From Dongia_A sp044226685 (GTDB lineage: Bacteria; Pseudomonadota; Alphaproteobacteria; Dongiales; Dongiaceae): a stretch of 64,000 nt of DNA. Positions 23,080-33,380 of this stretch are shown one piece after another. The notes beneath the pieces are model-generated. The model made no database searches, was not told the origin of the DNA, and worked only from the letters and a program-made list of their open reading frames with translations. Each line of letters starts with the position of its first letter. Position 1 is the stretch's first letter. A program made the position numbers and the translations under genes. Where the stretch lies: positions 1 to 64,000 of the forward strand of contig JBGAGP010000002.1 of NCBI GenBank assembly GCA_044226685.1, written 5' to 3'.

Positions 23080-23886
23080 ATGGCCGCGCGCATCAAGCCA
23101 TTCGTCATCAAGCGCATGCCGGGCTTCGCCACCACGGCGCTCGCCGTTTTCGTCGTCCTCTACCTGCCGATCGTCCTCTTGATCGTGTTCTCGTTCAACG
23201 AGCGGGAATCGCTCGCCCAGTGGGGTGGCTTCTCACTGAAGTGGTACAGCGACGCCTGGGGCGATCGCGATATCAAGGACGCGGCCTTCCGGTCGCTGTG
23301 GCTCGCCGCGGTGGCCGCGACGGTCTCGACCACCGCCGGCACGCTGGCGGCGCTGGCGACGACCCGGACCCGGCCGTTCCTGGGCATGACCACCGTCTAC
23401 GCCGTCATCAACATGCCGCTGATGGTGCCGGAGATCGTCACCGCGGTGGCACTCCTGATTTTCTTCGCCTGGATCAAGGTGGCGACCGGCTATGCCGGCT
23501 CCGCCTATCTGGTGGCGGCGCATTCGGCCTTCTGCATTCCCTTCGCCTACCTGCCGATCCGCGCGCGCCTCGAATCCATGGATTCGACGCTGGAAGCCGC
23601 CGCCGCGGACCTCTATGCGACACCCTGGCTCGCGTTCCGCCGAATCACGTTGCCGCTGCTGTGGCCGGGGATCATGGCGGGCTTCATGCTCGCCTTCGTC
23701 ACGTCGCTCGACGATGTGGTCATCACCGACCACATCAAATCGGCCGGGGTCGAAACCCTGCCGACCTACATGCTGGGGCAGCTCCGGCGCAGCATGACGC
23801 CGGCGGTGAACGCCGTCTCGGCGATGTTCTTCCTGCTTTCCGTTCTTCTCGTCACGTTTTTCTTCTTCCTGAACCGGAAGAAGTGA
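23080..23886 (+). CDS. ABC transporter permease, PotC type
   Basis: A 268-residue permease, partner of the 22151 product, with six helices and the EAA loop LEAAAADLYATPWLAFRRITLP, followed by FVTSLDDVVIT, typical of PotC. ATG 23080 follows a GGAAGCATC stretch. Third gene of the transporter operon. Confidence 0.9.
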   Translation: MAARIKPFVIKRMPGFATTALAVFVVLYLPIVLLIVFSFNERESLAQWGGFSLKWYSDAWGDRDIKDAAFRSLWLAAVAATVSTTAGTLAALATTRTRPFLGMTTVYAVINMPLMVPEIVTAVALLIFFAWIKVATGYAGSAYLVAAHSAFCIPFAYLPIRARLESMDSTLEAAAADLYATPWLAFRRITLPLLWPGIMAGFMLAFVTSLDDVVITDHIKSAGVETLPTYMLGQLRRSMTPAVNAVSAMFFLLSVLLVTFFFFLNRKK

Positions 23887-23918
23887 TCGCCGTGGAATCC
23901 AACAAGGGAGAGAGGTCC

Positions 23919-24953
23919 ATGAAATCCAGATTGCTCGCAGCCGTTGCCGGAATCGCCTTGGCGATGTCGGCCAGCGCCGCCCTCGCCGATGGCGAGTTGC
24001 AGATCTTCAATTGGGGCGACTATACCAACCCCGACCTGATCAAGAAGTTCGAAGAGAAGTACAACGTCAAGGTCACCGTCACCGACTACGATTCGAACGA
24101 CACCGCGCTCGCCAAGGTGCGCGCCGGCGGTCACGGCTTCGACATCGTGGTTCCCTCGGCCAGCTTCGTGCCGGTGTGGATCAACGAAGGCCTGCTGCTG
24201 GAGACCCGGCCGGACCAGATGGAGAACTTCAAGAACGTCGATCCGCGCTGGGTCGACGTGCCGTTCGATCCGGGCCGTCACTACACCGTTCCCTGGCAGT
24301 GGGGCACCACCGGCATCCTGCTGAACACCAAGTATTCCAAGGCCGACCCGAACACCTCGGCGATCTTCCTCGATCCGCCCGACGAGCTGAAGGGCAAGAT
24401 CAACGTCGTTCCCGAGATGTCGGACGTCATGAACCTCGCCATCCACTATGTCGGCGGCGAGTGGTGCTCGGACGACAAGGCGATGCTGAAGAAGGTCCGC
24501 GACACCCTGATGAACGCCAAGCAGTACTGGATGTCGATGGATTACGGCAACCAGGAGAAGTACGAGAAGGACGACATCGTCGTCGGCGTGAACTGGAACG
24601 GTTCGACGCTGCGCGCGCGGCTGAAGAACTCGACCATCGTCTATGGCTATCCGAAGGAAGGCTATCCGATCTGGATGGACAACGTGGCGGTGCTGAAGGA
24701 CGCCAAGAACGTCGAGAACGCCAAGCTGTTCCAGAACTTCATCATGGACCCGGAGAACGCGGCGCTGATCTCCGCCTTCGCCAAGTATGCCAACGGCATC
24801 AAGGGCTCCGAGGCCTTCCTGCCGGATGAGCTGAAGAACGCGCCGGAAATCGTCATTCCGGCGGAGTTCGCCGACAAGGGCGCGTTCCAATTGCAGTGCT
24901 CGCCCGAGGTCAACGACATCTACACCAAGATCTGGACCGAGCTGCAGAAGTAG
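23919..24953 (+). CDS. Periplasmic solute-binding protein, PotD type
   Basis: A 344-residue periplasmic binding protein with a clear signal peptide (residues 1-23, cleavage ALA/DG). The mature N-terminus LQIFNWGDYTNPDLIKKFE is diagnostic for PotD/PotF-like proteins, and later residues PWQWGTTGILLN fit the family. Two cysteines (EWCSDD and LQCSPE) may form a disulfide. Last gene of the operon, preceded by AGGGAGAGAGG; a rho-independent terminator follows directly. Putrescine/spermidine is the family default, but ligand residues were not checked. Confidence 0.9.
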   Translation: MKSRLLAAVAGIALAMSASAALADGELQIFNWGDYTNPDLIKKFEEKYNVKVTVTDYDSNDTALAKVRAGGHGFDIVVPSASFVPVWINEGLLLETRPDQMENFKNVDPRWVDVPFDPGRHYTVPWQWGTTGILLNTKYSKADPNTSAIFLDPPDELKGKINVVPEMSDVMNLAIHYVGGEWCSDDKAMLKKVRDTLMNAKQYWMSMDYGNQEKYEKDDIVVGVNWNGSTLRARLKNSTIVYGYPKEGYPIWMDNVAVLKDAKNVENAKLFQNFIMDPENAALISAFAKYANGIKGSEAFLPDELKNAPEIVIPAEFADKGAFQLQCSPEVNDIYTKIWTELQK

Positions 24954-24965
24954 CTCCATCCGCCA

Positions 24966-25000
24966 GGCCCCGGCAGGCGACTGCCGGGGCCTTCTTCTTG
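24966..25000 (+). terminator. Rho-independent terminator of the PotABCD-type operon
   Basis: GGCCCCGGCAG (24966-24976) pairs with CTGCCGGGGCC (24981-24991) around a four-base loop, followed by TTCTTCTTG. It lies 13 bases after the binding-protein stop and separates the operon from the amidase gene. Confidence 0.88.
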
Positions 25001-25023
25001 TCCCTGGCGCAAGGAAATCCGTG

Positions 25024-26460
25024 ATGGCCGACCTTGATCTCTGCTACCTGAGCGCGACCGAGGCCCTGGAGCGGTTCCGGGCCCGCAAGCTTTCTCCGGT
25101 CGAACTGATGCAGGCGGTCATTGCCCGCGCCGAGAGCGTGAAGAAGAAGGTGAACGCGTTCACCTTCACCTTTTTCGACGAGGCGCTGGACGCGGCGCGC
25201 AAGGCGGAGGCCAAATACGGCAAGGCGGGTGCCCGCCTGGGCGCGTTGGAAGGCCTGCCGGTCGGCATCAAGGACGAGAGCTTCATCAAGGGCAAGCCGA
25301 CATCCTTCGGCTCGCTGATCTACAAGGACTTCATCGCCGAGACGACGTCGCCGATGAATGCGCGCGTCATGAAGGCGGGCGGCATCGTGCATGCCCGCAC
25401 GGCGACGCCGGAATTCTCCTGTTCGTCGGTGACCCAGACGCGGCTCTGGGGCGTTACGCGCAATCCGTGGAACCCGAGATTCACCCCTGGCGGGTCGTCC
25501 GGCGGCGCTGCGGCAAGCCTCGCCTCGGGCACCAGCATGCTGGCGACCGGGTCGGATATCGGCGGCTCGATCCGAATCCCCGCTTCCTGCGCCGGCGTGG
25601 TCGGCTACAAGCCGCCCTATGGCCGCAATCCGGACGATCCGCCGTTCAACCTCGATCCCTATTGCCACACCGGCCCGCTGGCGCGCAGCGTCGCCGACGC
25701 GATCCTGTTGCAGAACGTGATGTGCGGGCCGAGCCCGACCGATATCGCCAGCCTGCGGCCCAAGCTGCGCCTGCCGACGCAGTACAAGCCGATCAAGGGC
25801 TGGCGCATCGCCTATTCGATGGATCTCGGATTCTACAACGTCGACAAGGATGTGGTCGCCAATACCAAGGCCGCGCTCGACGTGTTCCGATCGCTGGGCG
25901 CCACGGTGGAGGAGGTTGATCTCGGCTGGACCCTCGACGCGCTCAAGGCCGGCATCATCCATCTCAACCATCTGTTCGGCAACCAGATGGCGGCTTATGC
26001 CAAGAAGCACCGCAAGATCATGACGCCCTATGCCGTGGATTTCGGCAAGCACGGCTCGAAATCCACTGCCGCCGACTTCCTGTGGTCCATGGACGTGGCG
26101 ACCAGGATGTACAGCACGCTCGGGCCGATCCTGGAGAAATACGACGTGCTGGTCTGCCCGACGACCGCACTGCCGGCGGTGCGCGCCGATTTCGACCCGA
26201 CGCTGCACGAGGTGAAGATCAACGGCAAGAAGGTTGAGCTGTGGCCGATCATCGCCTGGTGCATGACGACGCCGTTCAACACCATGAGCCGCTGCCCGGT
26301 CCTCGCGCTGCCCTCGGGTCACGCCGCGAACGGCGTGCCCACGGGGATCCAGGTTGTCGGGCGAACTTATTGCGACGCCGACGTGTTCCGCGCCGGGATG
26401 GCCTACGAGACCGCGCTGGGCGGCTGGTACCGCGGCAAGGCGACGCGGCCGGCGATCTAG
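25024..26460 (+). CDS. Amidase (amidase-signature family)
   Basis: A 478-residue amide hydrolase. The Ser-cisSer-Lys triad is present at the family spacing: K83 (GLPVGIKDE), S158 (PGGSSGG) and S182 (DIGGSIRIP). It releases ammonia from a primary amide or related substrate in the cytosol; substrate unknown. I chose ATG 25024 (preceded by AAGGAAA) over the adjacent GTG 25021. It lies after a terminator and before a 195-base non-coding gap, so it is probably monocistronic, although its place beside a transporter suggests a nitrogen-scavenging role. Confidence 0.9.
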   Translation: MADLDLCYLSATEALERFRARKLSPVELMQAVIARAESVKKKVNAFTFTFFDEALDAARKAEAKYGKAGARLGALEGLPVGIKDESFIKGKPTSFGSLIYKDFIAETTSPMNARVMKAGGIVHARTATPEFSCSSVTQTRLWGVTRNPWNPRFTPGGSSGGAAASLASGTSMLATGSDIGGSIRIPASCAGVVGYKPPYGRNPDDPPFNLDPYCHTGPLARSVADAILLQNVMCGPSPTDIASLRPKLRLPTQYKPIKGWRIAYSMDLGFYNVDKDVVANTKAALDVFRSLGATVEEVDLGWTLDALKAGIIHLNHLFGNQMAAYAKKHRKIMTPYAVDFGKHGSKSTAADFLWSMDVATRMYSTLGPILEKYDVLVCPTTALPAVRADFDPTLHEVKINGKKVELWPIIAWCMTTPFNTMSRCPVLALPSGHAANGVPTGIQVVGRTYCDADVFRAGMAYETALGGWYRGKATRPAI

Positions 26461-26502
26461 GCGCGCCAAATCGGCCCCAACTGTGGCGGCGGAATGTCGC
26501 CG

Positions 26503-26524
26503 GTGGTGTTAACCACTTTTTCTT
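26503..26524 (+). terminator. Weak hairpin plus T-run after the amidase
   Basis: GTGGT and ACCAC form a 5-base stem around GTTA, followed by TTTTTCTT. The stem is short, so this is a tentative terminator for the amidase transcript. The rest of the gap (to 26655) is AT-rich and presumably holds the protease promoter. Confidence 0.35.
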
Positions 26525-26655
26525 GTCGATTTGCCATAATGTTTAGATAAGATTCCCACCTTGGCGCCGGGATCGACGCCCTTGCGGCAATCGCGGGAGA
26601 AGCTATTGCGGGGCTTGGCCGCGCGGCGAGCGGTTGGATTGTAGGAGGGAATCAT

Positions 26656-29389
26656 ATGACATCGCCCTATGGGACCGGCATCGTCACCCCGTACAATCCC
26701 ACGACGGGCAATCCTTATCTCGATCCGCTGATCGTCCCCGGCTTCAAATGGGGCAATACCGGCGTCGGCACCGCAGCGACGATCACCTACAGCTTCCCGA
26801 CCTACGGATCGCCGTGGCACACCGACTACGCCACCTATCTCGACAACGAGCCTTTCAACGGCTTCACCCCGTTCTCCGGCGCGCAACAGGCGGCCGCGGT
26901 GGCCGCGCTCGCCAGTTGGGCGGAGGTCGCCAACCTGACCTTCAATCAGGTCGACGACATCCCGGGTGACACCGATGTCGGCGACATCCGCTTCGGCAAC
27001 AGCGCTTCGGTGACGAACTCCTCCGCCGCGGCCTGGGCCTATTTCCCGTATGACGGCTTCGACAGCTTCGAATACCCGGAGTCGGGCGACGTCTGGTTCG
27101 ACGCCACCTACGCCCCGAACCTGCAGCTGGCCCCCGGCCAGTTCGGCTATTCCACCATGATCCACGAGATCGGCCACGCGCTCGGTCTCGATCATCCCTT
27201 CGCCGACGTGGCGGGCGAAGTCCACCTGCCGGCGAACCTGGACAACCAGCGCTACTCGATCATGTCGTACACGCTCTATTCGGGCGCGACGATCGAGGCG
27301 GCCGGGCCGATGCTGCTCGACATCCTGGCGATCCAGTACATCTACGGCGCCAACATGACGACCCGCGCCGGCGACGACAGCTACGTCTTCAGCAATTCGA
27401 CCGAGGAGTTCAAGTGCATTTGGGACGCCGGCGGCCACGACACCTTCGACCTCTCGAACCAGACCCTCGCCGCCACCATCGACCTGCGGGCCGGCAATTT
27501 CAGCTCGATCGGGCGCAAGAACAACGGCGCCGCCGCCAACGGCAATATCGGCATCGCCTATAACGTCATCATCGAGGACGCGATCGGCGGCAACGGCAGC
27601 GACAAGATCACCGGCAACGACGTCGGCAACCATCTGTGGGGCGGGAAGGGCAACGACACGCTGGACGGCGGCAACGGCGACGACACGCTGGACGGCGGCG
27701 CCGGCAACGACACGATGACGGGCGGCCTCGGCGACGACTTGTTCCTGGTCGACAGCGCCGGCGACAAGGTGAGCGAGACGACGACGAACGCCGGCGGCGG
27801 CGGCGTCGACACGGTGGAGTCGCAGGTCAGCTACAGCCTGGCGAGCTTCGCCAATGTCGATATCCTGAAGCTGGTCGGCACCGGCGCGCTCAACGGCACC
27901 GGCAACACCTCGGACAACCAGATCTTCGGCAACGCCTTCGCCAACATCCTCGACGGCGGCGGCGGCGGTGACACGCTGAAAGGCGGCGCCGGCGTGGACG
28001 TCTATGTCATCGACAGTCTCGCCGACGTGATCGACGAGGAAGGCAATGCCGACGTCGGCGACCAGGTGAAGAGCAGCGTGCTCATCGCTGGCGTGATCAC
28101 CGGGATCGAGAACTATGCCTATTCCGGCGCCGCGGCATGGACCTTCACGGCGGATGCCGCCGACAACCAGCTTTCGGGTGGCAGCGGCATCGACACCCTC
28201 GACGGCGGCGACGGCAAGGACGCGATCTACGGCAATGGCGGCAACGACATTCTTGCCGGCGGCAAGGACGACGACATCCTCGATGGCGGTGCCGGCAACG
28301 ACAAGATGAGCGGCGGTGCCGGCAACGACACCTACTATGTCGATTCCGCCGGCGACACGATCGACGAGGGCGCCAACACCGACGCGTTGGATTGGGTGAA
28401 GGCCACCGTGACGGTCGACCTCTCCGTGCTCGGCGCCGGCCAGGTCGAATACGGCATGCTGCTGGGGACGGCGGCGCTGAATCTCACCGGGAACGCCTCG
28501 GTGAACTTCCTGGTCGGCAATGACGGCGCGAACACGCTGGACGGGCTGGGCGGCGCCGACGGCATGGTCGGCGGCAAGGGCAACGACATCTACATCGTGG
28601 ACAATGTCGGCGACCAGATCTTCGAGTATGCCGGCGGCGGCACGGACCTGGTGAAGAGCTCGGTGGATTTCAGCATCTTCAGCACGCTGGACGTCGAGAA
28701 CATCACCCTGACCGGCAGCGCGGTGCAGGCGCTGGGCAACGTCTACCACAACGTGCTGACCGGCAATGACGGCAACAACATCCTCAACGGCTTCACCGGC
28801 GGCGACACGCTGATCGGCGGCAAGGGCGACGACATCTACATCGTCTTCGGCACCAACGACGTGGTGAGCGAGACGCTGACCAAGGCCAATGGCGGCGGCG
28901 GCGACCTGGTGGTGGCCTATACCAGCTACAGCATCGCCAGCGTGGCCAATGTCGAATACCTGATGCTGGGTGGCGGCGACAACATCAACGGCACCGGCAA
29001 CGCGCTCGACAACGCCATGGCGGGGAATGCCGGCAACAACAAGCTGGATGGCGGCGGCGGGCAGGATGCGCTGCTCGGCTTCGACGGTGACCGGCGGGAC
29101 GGAGCGCGACTATTTCCACTTCGACCATCTGGCCGAGGCCGGCGATACCGTCACCGACTTCAAGCTCGGTATCACCGGCGACGTGCTCGACATCGCCGCC
29201 CTGCTCGACGACATCGGCTATGGCGGCAGCAACCCGTTCCTCGACGGCATCCTCGCCTTCACCAAGGTCGGCGCCAACACGCTGGTCAACATCGACGCCG
29301 ATGGGGCTGGGGGTGGTGGCGCCGTCACCCTGGCGACTCTGCTCAACGTCACCCTCACCCAGGCGAATACCGATAACTATCTGGTTTAG
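26656..29389 (+). pseudogene. Serralysin-like RTX metalloprotease, frameshifted near the 3' end
   Basis: A secreted zinc protease of the M10B family. The zinc motif HEIGHALGLDH is at residues 170-180 and the Met-turn SIMSY has M203. From about residue 310 there are repeated GGxGNDxL calcium-binding nonapeptides arranged in several modules with VDSAGD-like spacers. There is no N-terminal signal, as expected for type I secretion. The first frame runs into non-RTX sequence after GFDG (about 29088) and stops at 29376; the sequence resumes one frame over as TGGTERDYFHFDHL and ends at 29389 with TLATLLNVTL...DNYLV, a normal secretion-signal end. A 1-base gain or a 3n+2-base loss near 29088-29095 explains this. 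AGGAGGG precedes the ATG. Real mutation and sequencing error are both possible. Confidence 0.85.
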
Positions 29390-30171
29390 GCGATCAGTAG
29401 CTCGACATCGGCGCTTTCGAGCTTCGCGGCCAGGTCGGCGGGCGGCGCGGCATCGGTGACGATGAGATCGAGATCGGCCAGCGGGCACGCGGCGATCAGG
29501 CCTTTGGCGGCGAACTTGCTGTGATCGGCGGCGACGATGACGCGTTCGGCCCGCGCCACCAGCACCCGGCAGACCTCGACCTCGCACATGTGGTGGTCCA
29601 TGACGCCGAAATCGCGGCTGATGGCGGCGGCGGACAGGATGGCGGTCTCGGCGCTGAACTGGCCGAGATAGGCGAGGCAGGCGGGGCCATAGGCGGCGCA
29701 ATCGTCGGCGCGTACCTCGCCGCCCGCCAGGAACACGCGGTTGCCCTCGCCCGAGGACAGCAGCTGGGCGATCGGGGCGGAGATCGTGACCACGGTCAGG
29801 TTGCGATGGCCGCGCAGGGCCTCGGCCACGTACATCGTGGTCGAGCCGCTGTCGATCAGCAGGGATTCGCCGTCCTTGATCTCGCGCGCGATGGCCTGGG
29901 CGATGCGCTTCTTGGCGCCCATGTTGGCGGCCATGCGCCGCTGCAGCGGCTCGTCGTCGCGGTTTTCCGGCCACAGCACGTTGCCATGCTGCTTCACCAC
30001 CACGCCCTTGGCGGCAAGGCCACGCACGTCGCGGCGGATGGTCTCGGTGGAGACCTGCAGCGCCTCGGCCAGCGCCGAGATGCTCAGCATCCGGTCGCGG
30101 CGCAGGCGCTCCACCAGTTCCTCCTGGCGGGGATTCAAGCGGATCGACGTCCAGCCTTCGTCTGATGCCAT
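29386..30171 (-). CDS. DeoR-family transcriptional regulator
   Basis: A 261-residue repressor with an N-terminal helix-turn-helix (ISALAEALQVSTETIRRDV, residues 31-49) and a DeoR sugar-phosphate sensor domain containing LLIDSGSTTMYVAEAL and a C-terminal VIVAADHSKF. DeoR proteins normally answer to phosphorylated metabolites. It lies 25 bases downstream of the betaine-type permease gene on the same strand and likely belongs to that operon; a phosphorylated amino-alcohol made by the kinase-like protein at 37001 is a speculative ligand. Its stop overlaps the end of the protease gene. Confidence 0.88.
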   Translation of the reverse strand: MASDEGWTSIRLNPRQEELVERLRRDRMLSISALAEALQVSTETIRRDVRGLAAKGVVVKQHGNVLWPENRDDEPLQRRMAANMGAKKRIAQAIAREIKDGESLLIDSGSTTMYVAEALRGHRNLTVVTISAPIAQLLSSGEGNRVFLAGGEVRADDCAAYGPACLAYLGQFSAETAILSAAAISRDFGVMDHHMCEVEVCRVLVARAERVIVAADHSKFAAKGLIAACPLADLDLIVTDAAPPADLAAKLESADVELLIA

Positions 30172-30196
30172 GTCGATGTCCCGATCCGGGCGATGG

Positions 30197-32209
30197 TCAC
30201 AAATGCGCGCCGCCGGCCGGCGCCATGCCGAGGCGGCGCCGATAGCGGTCGGCGGAGGCGCGGATCAGCCGGTCCGCCATGATGCCGAGGAATGCGACAC
30301 ACAGGCCGGCGACGATGCCGCGGCCGGTATCGACCTTGGTCAGGCCGATATAGACCTCCTGGCCGAGATCGCGCGTGCCGACCAGCGCGGTGATCACCAG
30401 CATGCTCAGCGCCAGCAGCAGCGTCTGGTTGATGCCAAGGAGGATCTCGGGCAAAGCCAGCGGCAGCTGCACCCGCCACAGGATCTGCCGCCGGGTGCAG
30501 CCGGCGGCGACCGCCGCCTCGATCAGATGCGCGGGCACCTGCTTGATGCCGTGCACGGTATAGCGGATCGCCGGCGCAACGGCGAAGGCCACGATGGCGA
30601 TCAGGGCGGTCACGTCGCCCACGCGGAACAGCATCACCACCGGGATGAGGTAGACGAAGGACGGCAGGGTCTGCAGCGTGTCCACCGCCACCGCGACGAT
30701 CTTCTCCAGCCACGGGCGGCGCGCCGAGGCGATGCCGACGGGAATGCCGATCAGGCATGAGATCACTGCCGAGATCACGCAGAGATAGACGGTGATCACC
30801 GCCTTTTCCCACTGGCCCACGACGGCCAGGAACAGGGTCAGCAGCAGGCAGAGCAGGGCGAGCCGCCAGCCGCCGGCGCGACCGCCGCCGAGCCGCCATC
30901 CGGCAAAGGTGAGCAGCGCCACCACCGCCAGCCAAGGCACGCCGAGCAGGAACTGCTTGTAGGGATTGAGCACATAGATGAGAAGCCCGGCGCGGAAGGC
31001 CTCCAGCGTGTCGAAGAAGTTGATGTTGATCCACTTCACGATCTCGCCCCAGATCGGGGCGGTGGTGATGGTCATGCCGGCGGGCACCTTGGCGAAGACC
31101 GGCACGAACAGGCTGAGCAGCGTGGTCCCGGCCAGCACGGCCAATCCGGCGACGAAATAGGGATGGCGGCGATGGAACGGGGTCCCGGGCCGGTGCAGTT
31201 CCTCGACATGGTCGGCGGCCGCGTGGCTCAGCCGGTCGAGCGCGATGGCGAGCGCCGTGATCGCCAGCCCCGCCTCCAGGCCCTCGCCAATCTGCTGCCG
31301 CCGCAGCGCGAACAGCACGTCGTAACCGAGGCCGTCGGCGCCCACCATCGAGGCGATGATGACCATATTGAGGGTCAGCATGATCACCTGGTTGACGCCG
31401 ATCATGAGCGTCGGCTTGGCGCTGGGCATCAGGATGCGGGACAGCTGCTGCCAGCCGGTGCAGCCGGCCATGCGGCCGAATTCCTGGACCTCGACGGGCA
31501 CGCGCGCCAGCGCCAGCGTGGTGGCGCGCACCATCGGCGGCATGGCGAAGGCGACGGTGGCGAGCAGCGGGGTCACCGGGGTGAAGCCGAACAGGAACAG
31601 GATGGGAATGATGTAGGCGAAAGCCGGCATCGTCTGCATCAGGTCGAGCAGCGGCCGCACCACATAGATGTCGAAGCGCTGCCAGCGATGGGCCGCGATG
31701 CCGATCGCCAGCCCGACAACGACCCCGATCGGCACGCAGATCGCGACGGAGGCGAGCGTCAGCATCGCCCGGTCCCATTGCCCGAACAGCGCCAGGTAGA
31801 AGAAGCAGACGAACCCCACCAGCGCGGTGCGCCGGCCGCCATAGGCGTAGCCGGTCATGGTGATGACGGCCAGGATGCCCAGCCAGGAGAAGCGGGGAAT
31901 GACATAGGCCGCGTCGCCCTGGCCGATCTCGAAGCCCTTGGCCAGCAACCCGACGGCAAGCCGGAACGGCAACTCGATGACCGCCGAGATGGCGCGGGTG
32001 AGCCAGGAGAAATACGCGATGAACAGCTTGGAGAAGGCGGAGATTTCCGCCGCCAGCGGCAGGATCCAGGCCTTCGGATAGTCGATGGCCCAGGGCGCGA
32101 TGGCAGGGACCGAGGCCAGCAGGAAGGCGAAGGCGATGAGCAGGAGCCAGACCAGGCGGTGCAGGCCATGGATCGTCGGCGCCCGCGCGGCCAGGCTGAG
32201 ATTCGTCAT
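30197..32209 (-). CDS. Glycine betaine/proline-type ABC permease, two permease domains in one chain
   Basis: A 670-residue protein, more than twice the normal ProW length. The first permease domain (about 130-330) carries EFGRMAGCTGWQQLSRILMP and the second (about 450-650) carries EAAVAAGCTRRQILWRVQLP; these are the two EAA loops that contact the ATPase. Each half has its own set of helices, so a single chain could form the whole channel. It overlaps the ATPase gene by four bases. Likely imports glycine betaine, choline or a related quaternary amine. Confidence 0.88.
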   Translation of the reverse strand: MTNLSLAARAPTIHGLHRLVWLLLIAFAFLLASVPAIAPWAIDYPKAWILPLAAEISAFSKLFIAYFSWLTRAISAVIELPFRLAVGLLAKGFEIGQGDAAYVIPRFSWLGILAVITMTGYAYGGRRTALVGFVCFFYLALFGQWDRAMLTLASVAICVPIGVVVGLAIGIAAHRWQRFDIYVVRPLLDLMQTMPAFAYIIPILFLFGFTPVTPLLATVAFAMPPMVRATTLALARVPVEVQEFGRMAGCTGWQQLSRILMPSAKPTLMIGVNQVIMLTLNMVIIASMVGADGLGYDVLFALRRQQIGEGLEAGLAITALAIALDRLSHAAADHVEELHRPGTPFHRRHPYFVAGLAVLAGTTLLSLFVPVFAKVPAGMTITTAPIWGEIVKWININFFDTLEAFRAGLLIYVLNPYKQFLLGVPWLAVVALLTFAGWRLGGGRAGGWRLALLCLLLTLFLAVVGQWEKAVITVYLCVISAVISCLIGIPVGIASARRPWLEKIVAVAVDTLQTLPSFVYLIPVVMLFRVGDVTALIAIVAFAVAPAIRYTVHGIKQVPAHLIEAAVAAGCTRRQILWRVQLPLALPEILLGINQTLLLALSMLVITALVGTRDLGQEVYIGLTKVDTGRGIVAGLCVAFLGIMADRLIRASADRYRRRLGMAPAGGAHL

Positions 32210-33264
32210 GCGGAAAGGCCGCCGCGGTTGTCGCGGCCGACCAGCAGGTCGATGATCTGCTGCGGCGCGATCTCGCCGACCAGGGTGCCGTCGCTCTGCG
32301 TCACCGCCGTCGGCCGGCCGGAATCGATGACCCGCGCGGCGATCGCGGCGATGCGGTCGCCTGGCGAGATGCTGCCGGCATAGTCGCCGCCACTTGGCGC
32401 GCGCATCAGGCTGGCGACCGACATGACCTTCGCCCGCTGCACGTCGCGGGTGAACTCGGCCACGTATTCCGTCGCCGGATTGAGCACCAGCTCCTCCGGC
32501 GTGCCGACCTGGATCACCTCGCCATCCTTCATGATGGCGATGCGGTCCGCGAGGCGGATGGCCTCGTCAAAATCGTGGGTGACGAAGACGACGGTCTTCT
32601 TCAGCACCGCCTGCAGGCGCTGAAGCTCCGCCTGCATCTCGCGGCGGATGAGCGGGTCGAGCGCCGAGAACGGCTCGTCGAGAAACCACAAGGCGGGGCC
32701 GACGGCGAGGCTGCGCGCGATGCCGACGCGCTGCTGCTGCCCGCCGGAAAGCTCCCGCGGATAGGCGCCCTCGCGGCCCTTGAGGCCGACCAGCTCGATC
32801 ACCTCGCGGGCGCGGGCGATGCGGTCGTGCTTCGGCACGTGCTGGATGGCCAGCGGAAAGGCGACATTGTCGAGGACGGTCAGATGCGGCAGCAGGGCGA
32901 AATTCTGGAACACCATGCCCATCTTGTGGCGGCGGATGTCGATCAGCTCGGCCTCGCTCGCCTTCAGCAGGTCGCGCCCCTCGAACAGCACCTGGCCCGC
33001 CGTCGGCTCGATCAGCCGCGACAGGCAGCGGAGCAACGTCGACTTGCCGGAGCCGCTGAGCCCCATGACGATGAAGCTCTCGCCGTCGGCGATGTCGAGG
33101 GTGACGTTGCGCACCGCGCCGACCAGGCCCGCCTCGGCCAGCTCCGCCGTGCTGGGTGGGGCGGCGCGCTCCGCCAGGAACCGTTCGGGTTCGCGGCCAA
33201 AGACCTTCCATACACCACGGCATGCGAGCTTGATGGGGCGATCAGCAGCCGAAGCGGTGGCCAT
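32206..33264 (-). CDS. Glycine betaine/proline-type ABC ATPase (ProV/OpuAA-like)
   Basis: A 352-residue ATPase. Features are the ProV-type N-terminus (VWKVFGREPERFL), Walker A GLSGSGKST, signature LSGGQQQRVGIARSL, Walker B LWFLDEPFSALDPLIR and a C-terminal CBS-like region ending DLLVGRDNRGG. The N-terminal extension before Walker A is normal for this class. I place the start at ATG 33264 (GGAG about 10 bases upstream); a longer frame to 33342 has no better site. Transcribed after the binding-protein gene, with a 135-base gap containing a hairpin. Confidence 0.9.
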   Translation of the reverse strand: MATASAADRPIKLACRGVWKVFGREPERFLAERAAPPSTAELAEAGLVGAVRNVTLDIADGESFIVMGLSGSGKSTLLRCLSRLIEPTAGQVLFEGRDLLKASEAELIDIRRHKMGMVFQNFALLPHLTVLDNVAFPLAIQHVPKHDRIARAREVIELVGLKGREGAYPRELSGGQQQRVGIARSLAVGPALWFLDEPFSALDPLIRREMQAELQRLQAVLKKTVVFVTHDFDEAIRLADRIAIMKDGEVIQVGTPEELVLNPATEYVAEFTRDVQRAKVMSVASLMRAPSGGDYAGSISPGDRIAAIAARVIDSGRPTAVTQSDGTLVGEIAPQQIIDLLVGRDNRGGLSA

Positions 33265-33319
33265 CAATGGGGCTCCGAATTGTCTTGCTGGGTGGGCCGG
33301 TCTGTTCATGCGGCGTCGC

Positions 33320-33348
33320 GGGCCGGCGGTCCTAACGACCACCGGCCC
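33320..33348 (-). terminator. Intercistronic hairpin between binding protein and ATPase
   Basis: Two 12-base arms (33320-33331 and 33337-33348) match except for one position, around the short loop. There is no T-run. It probably stabilises or attenuates the transcript so that binding protein is made in excess over the membrane subunits. Confidence 0.45.
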
Positions 33349-33380
33349 AAGTCTAGGTGCAACGCACGCAGCGTCAACGC

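Noticed and set aside
26509..28749. Minus-strand open frame of 746 codons
   Set aside because: Lies opposite the RTX protease; its Val/Ala/Asp repeats simply mirror the RTX repeats.
27600..28850. Short direct repeats resembling a CRISPR or satellite array
   Set aside because: They translate to GGxGNDxL calcium-binding repeats with variable length and no spacers; coding repeats of the protease.
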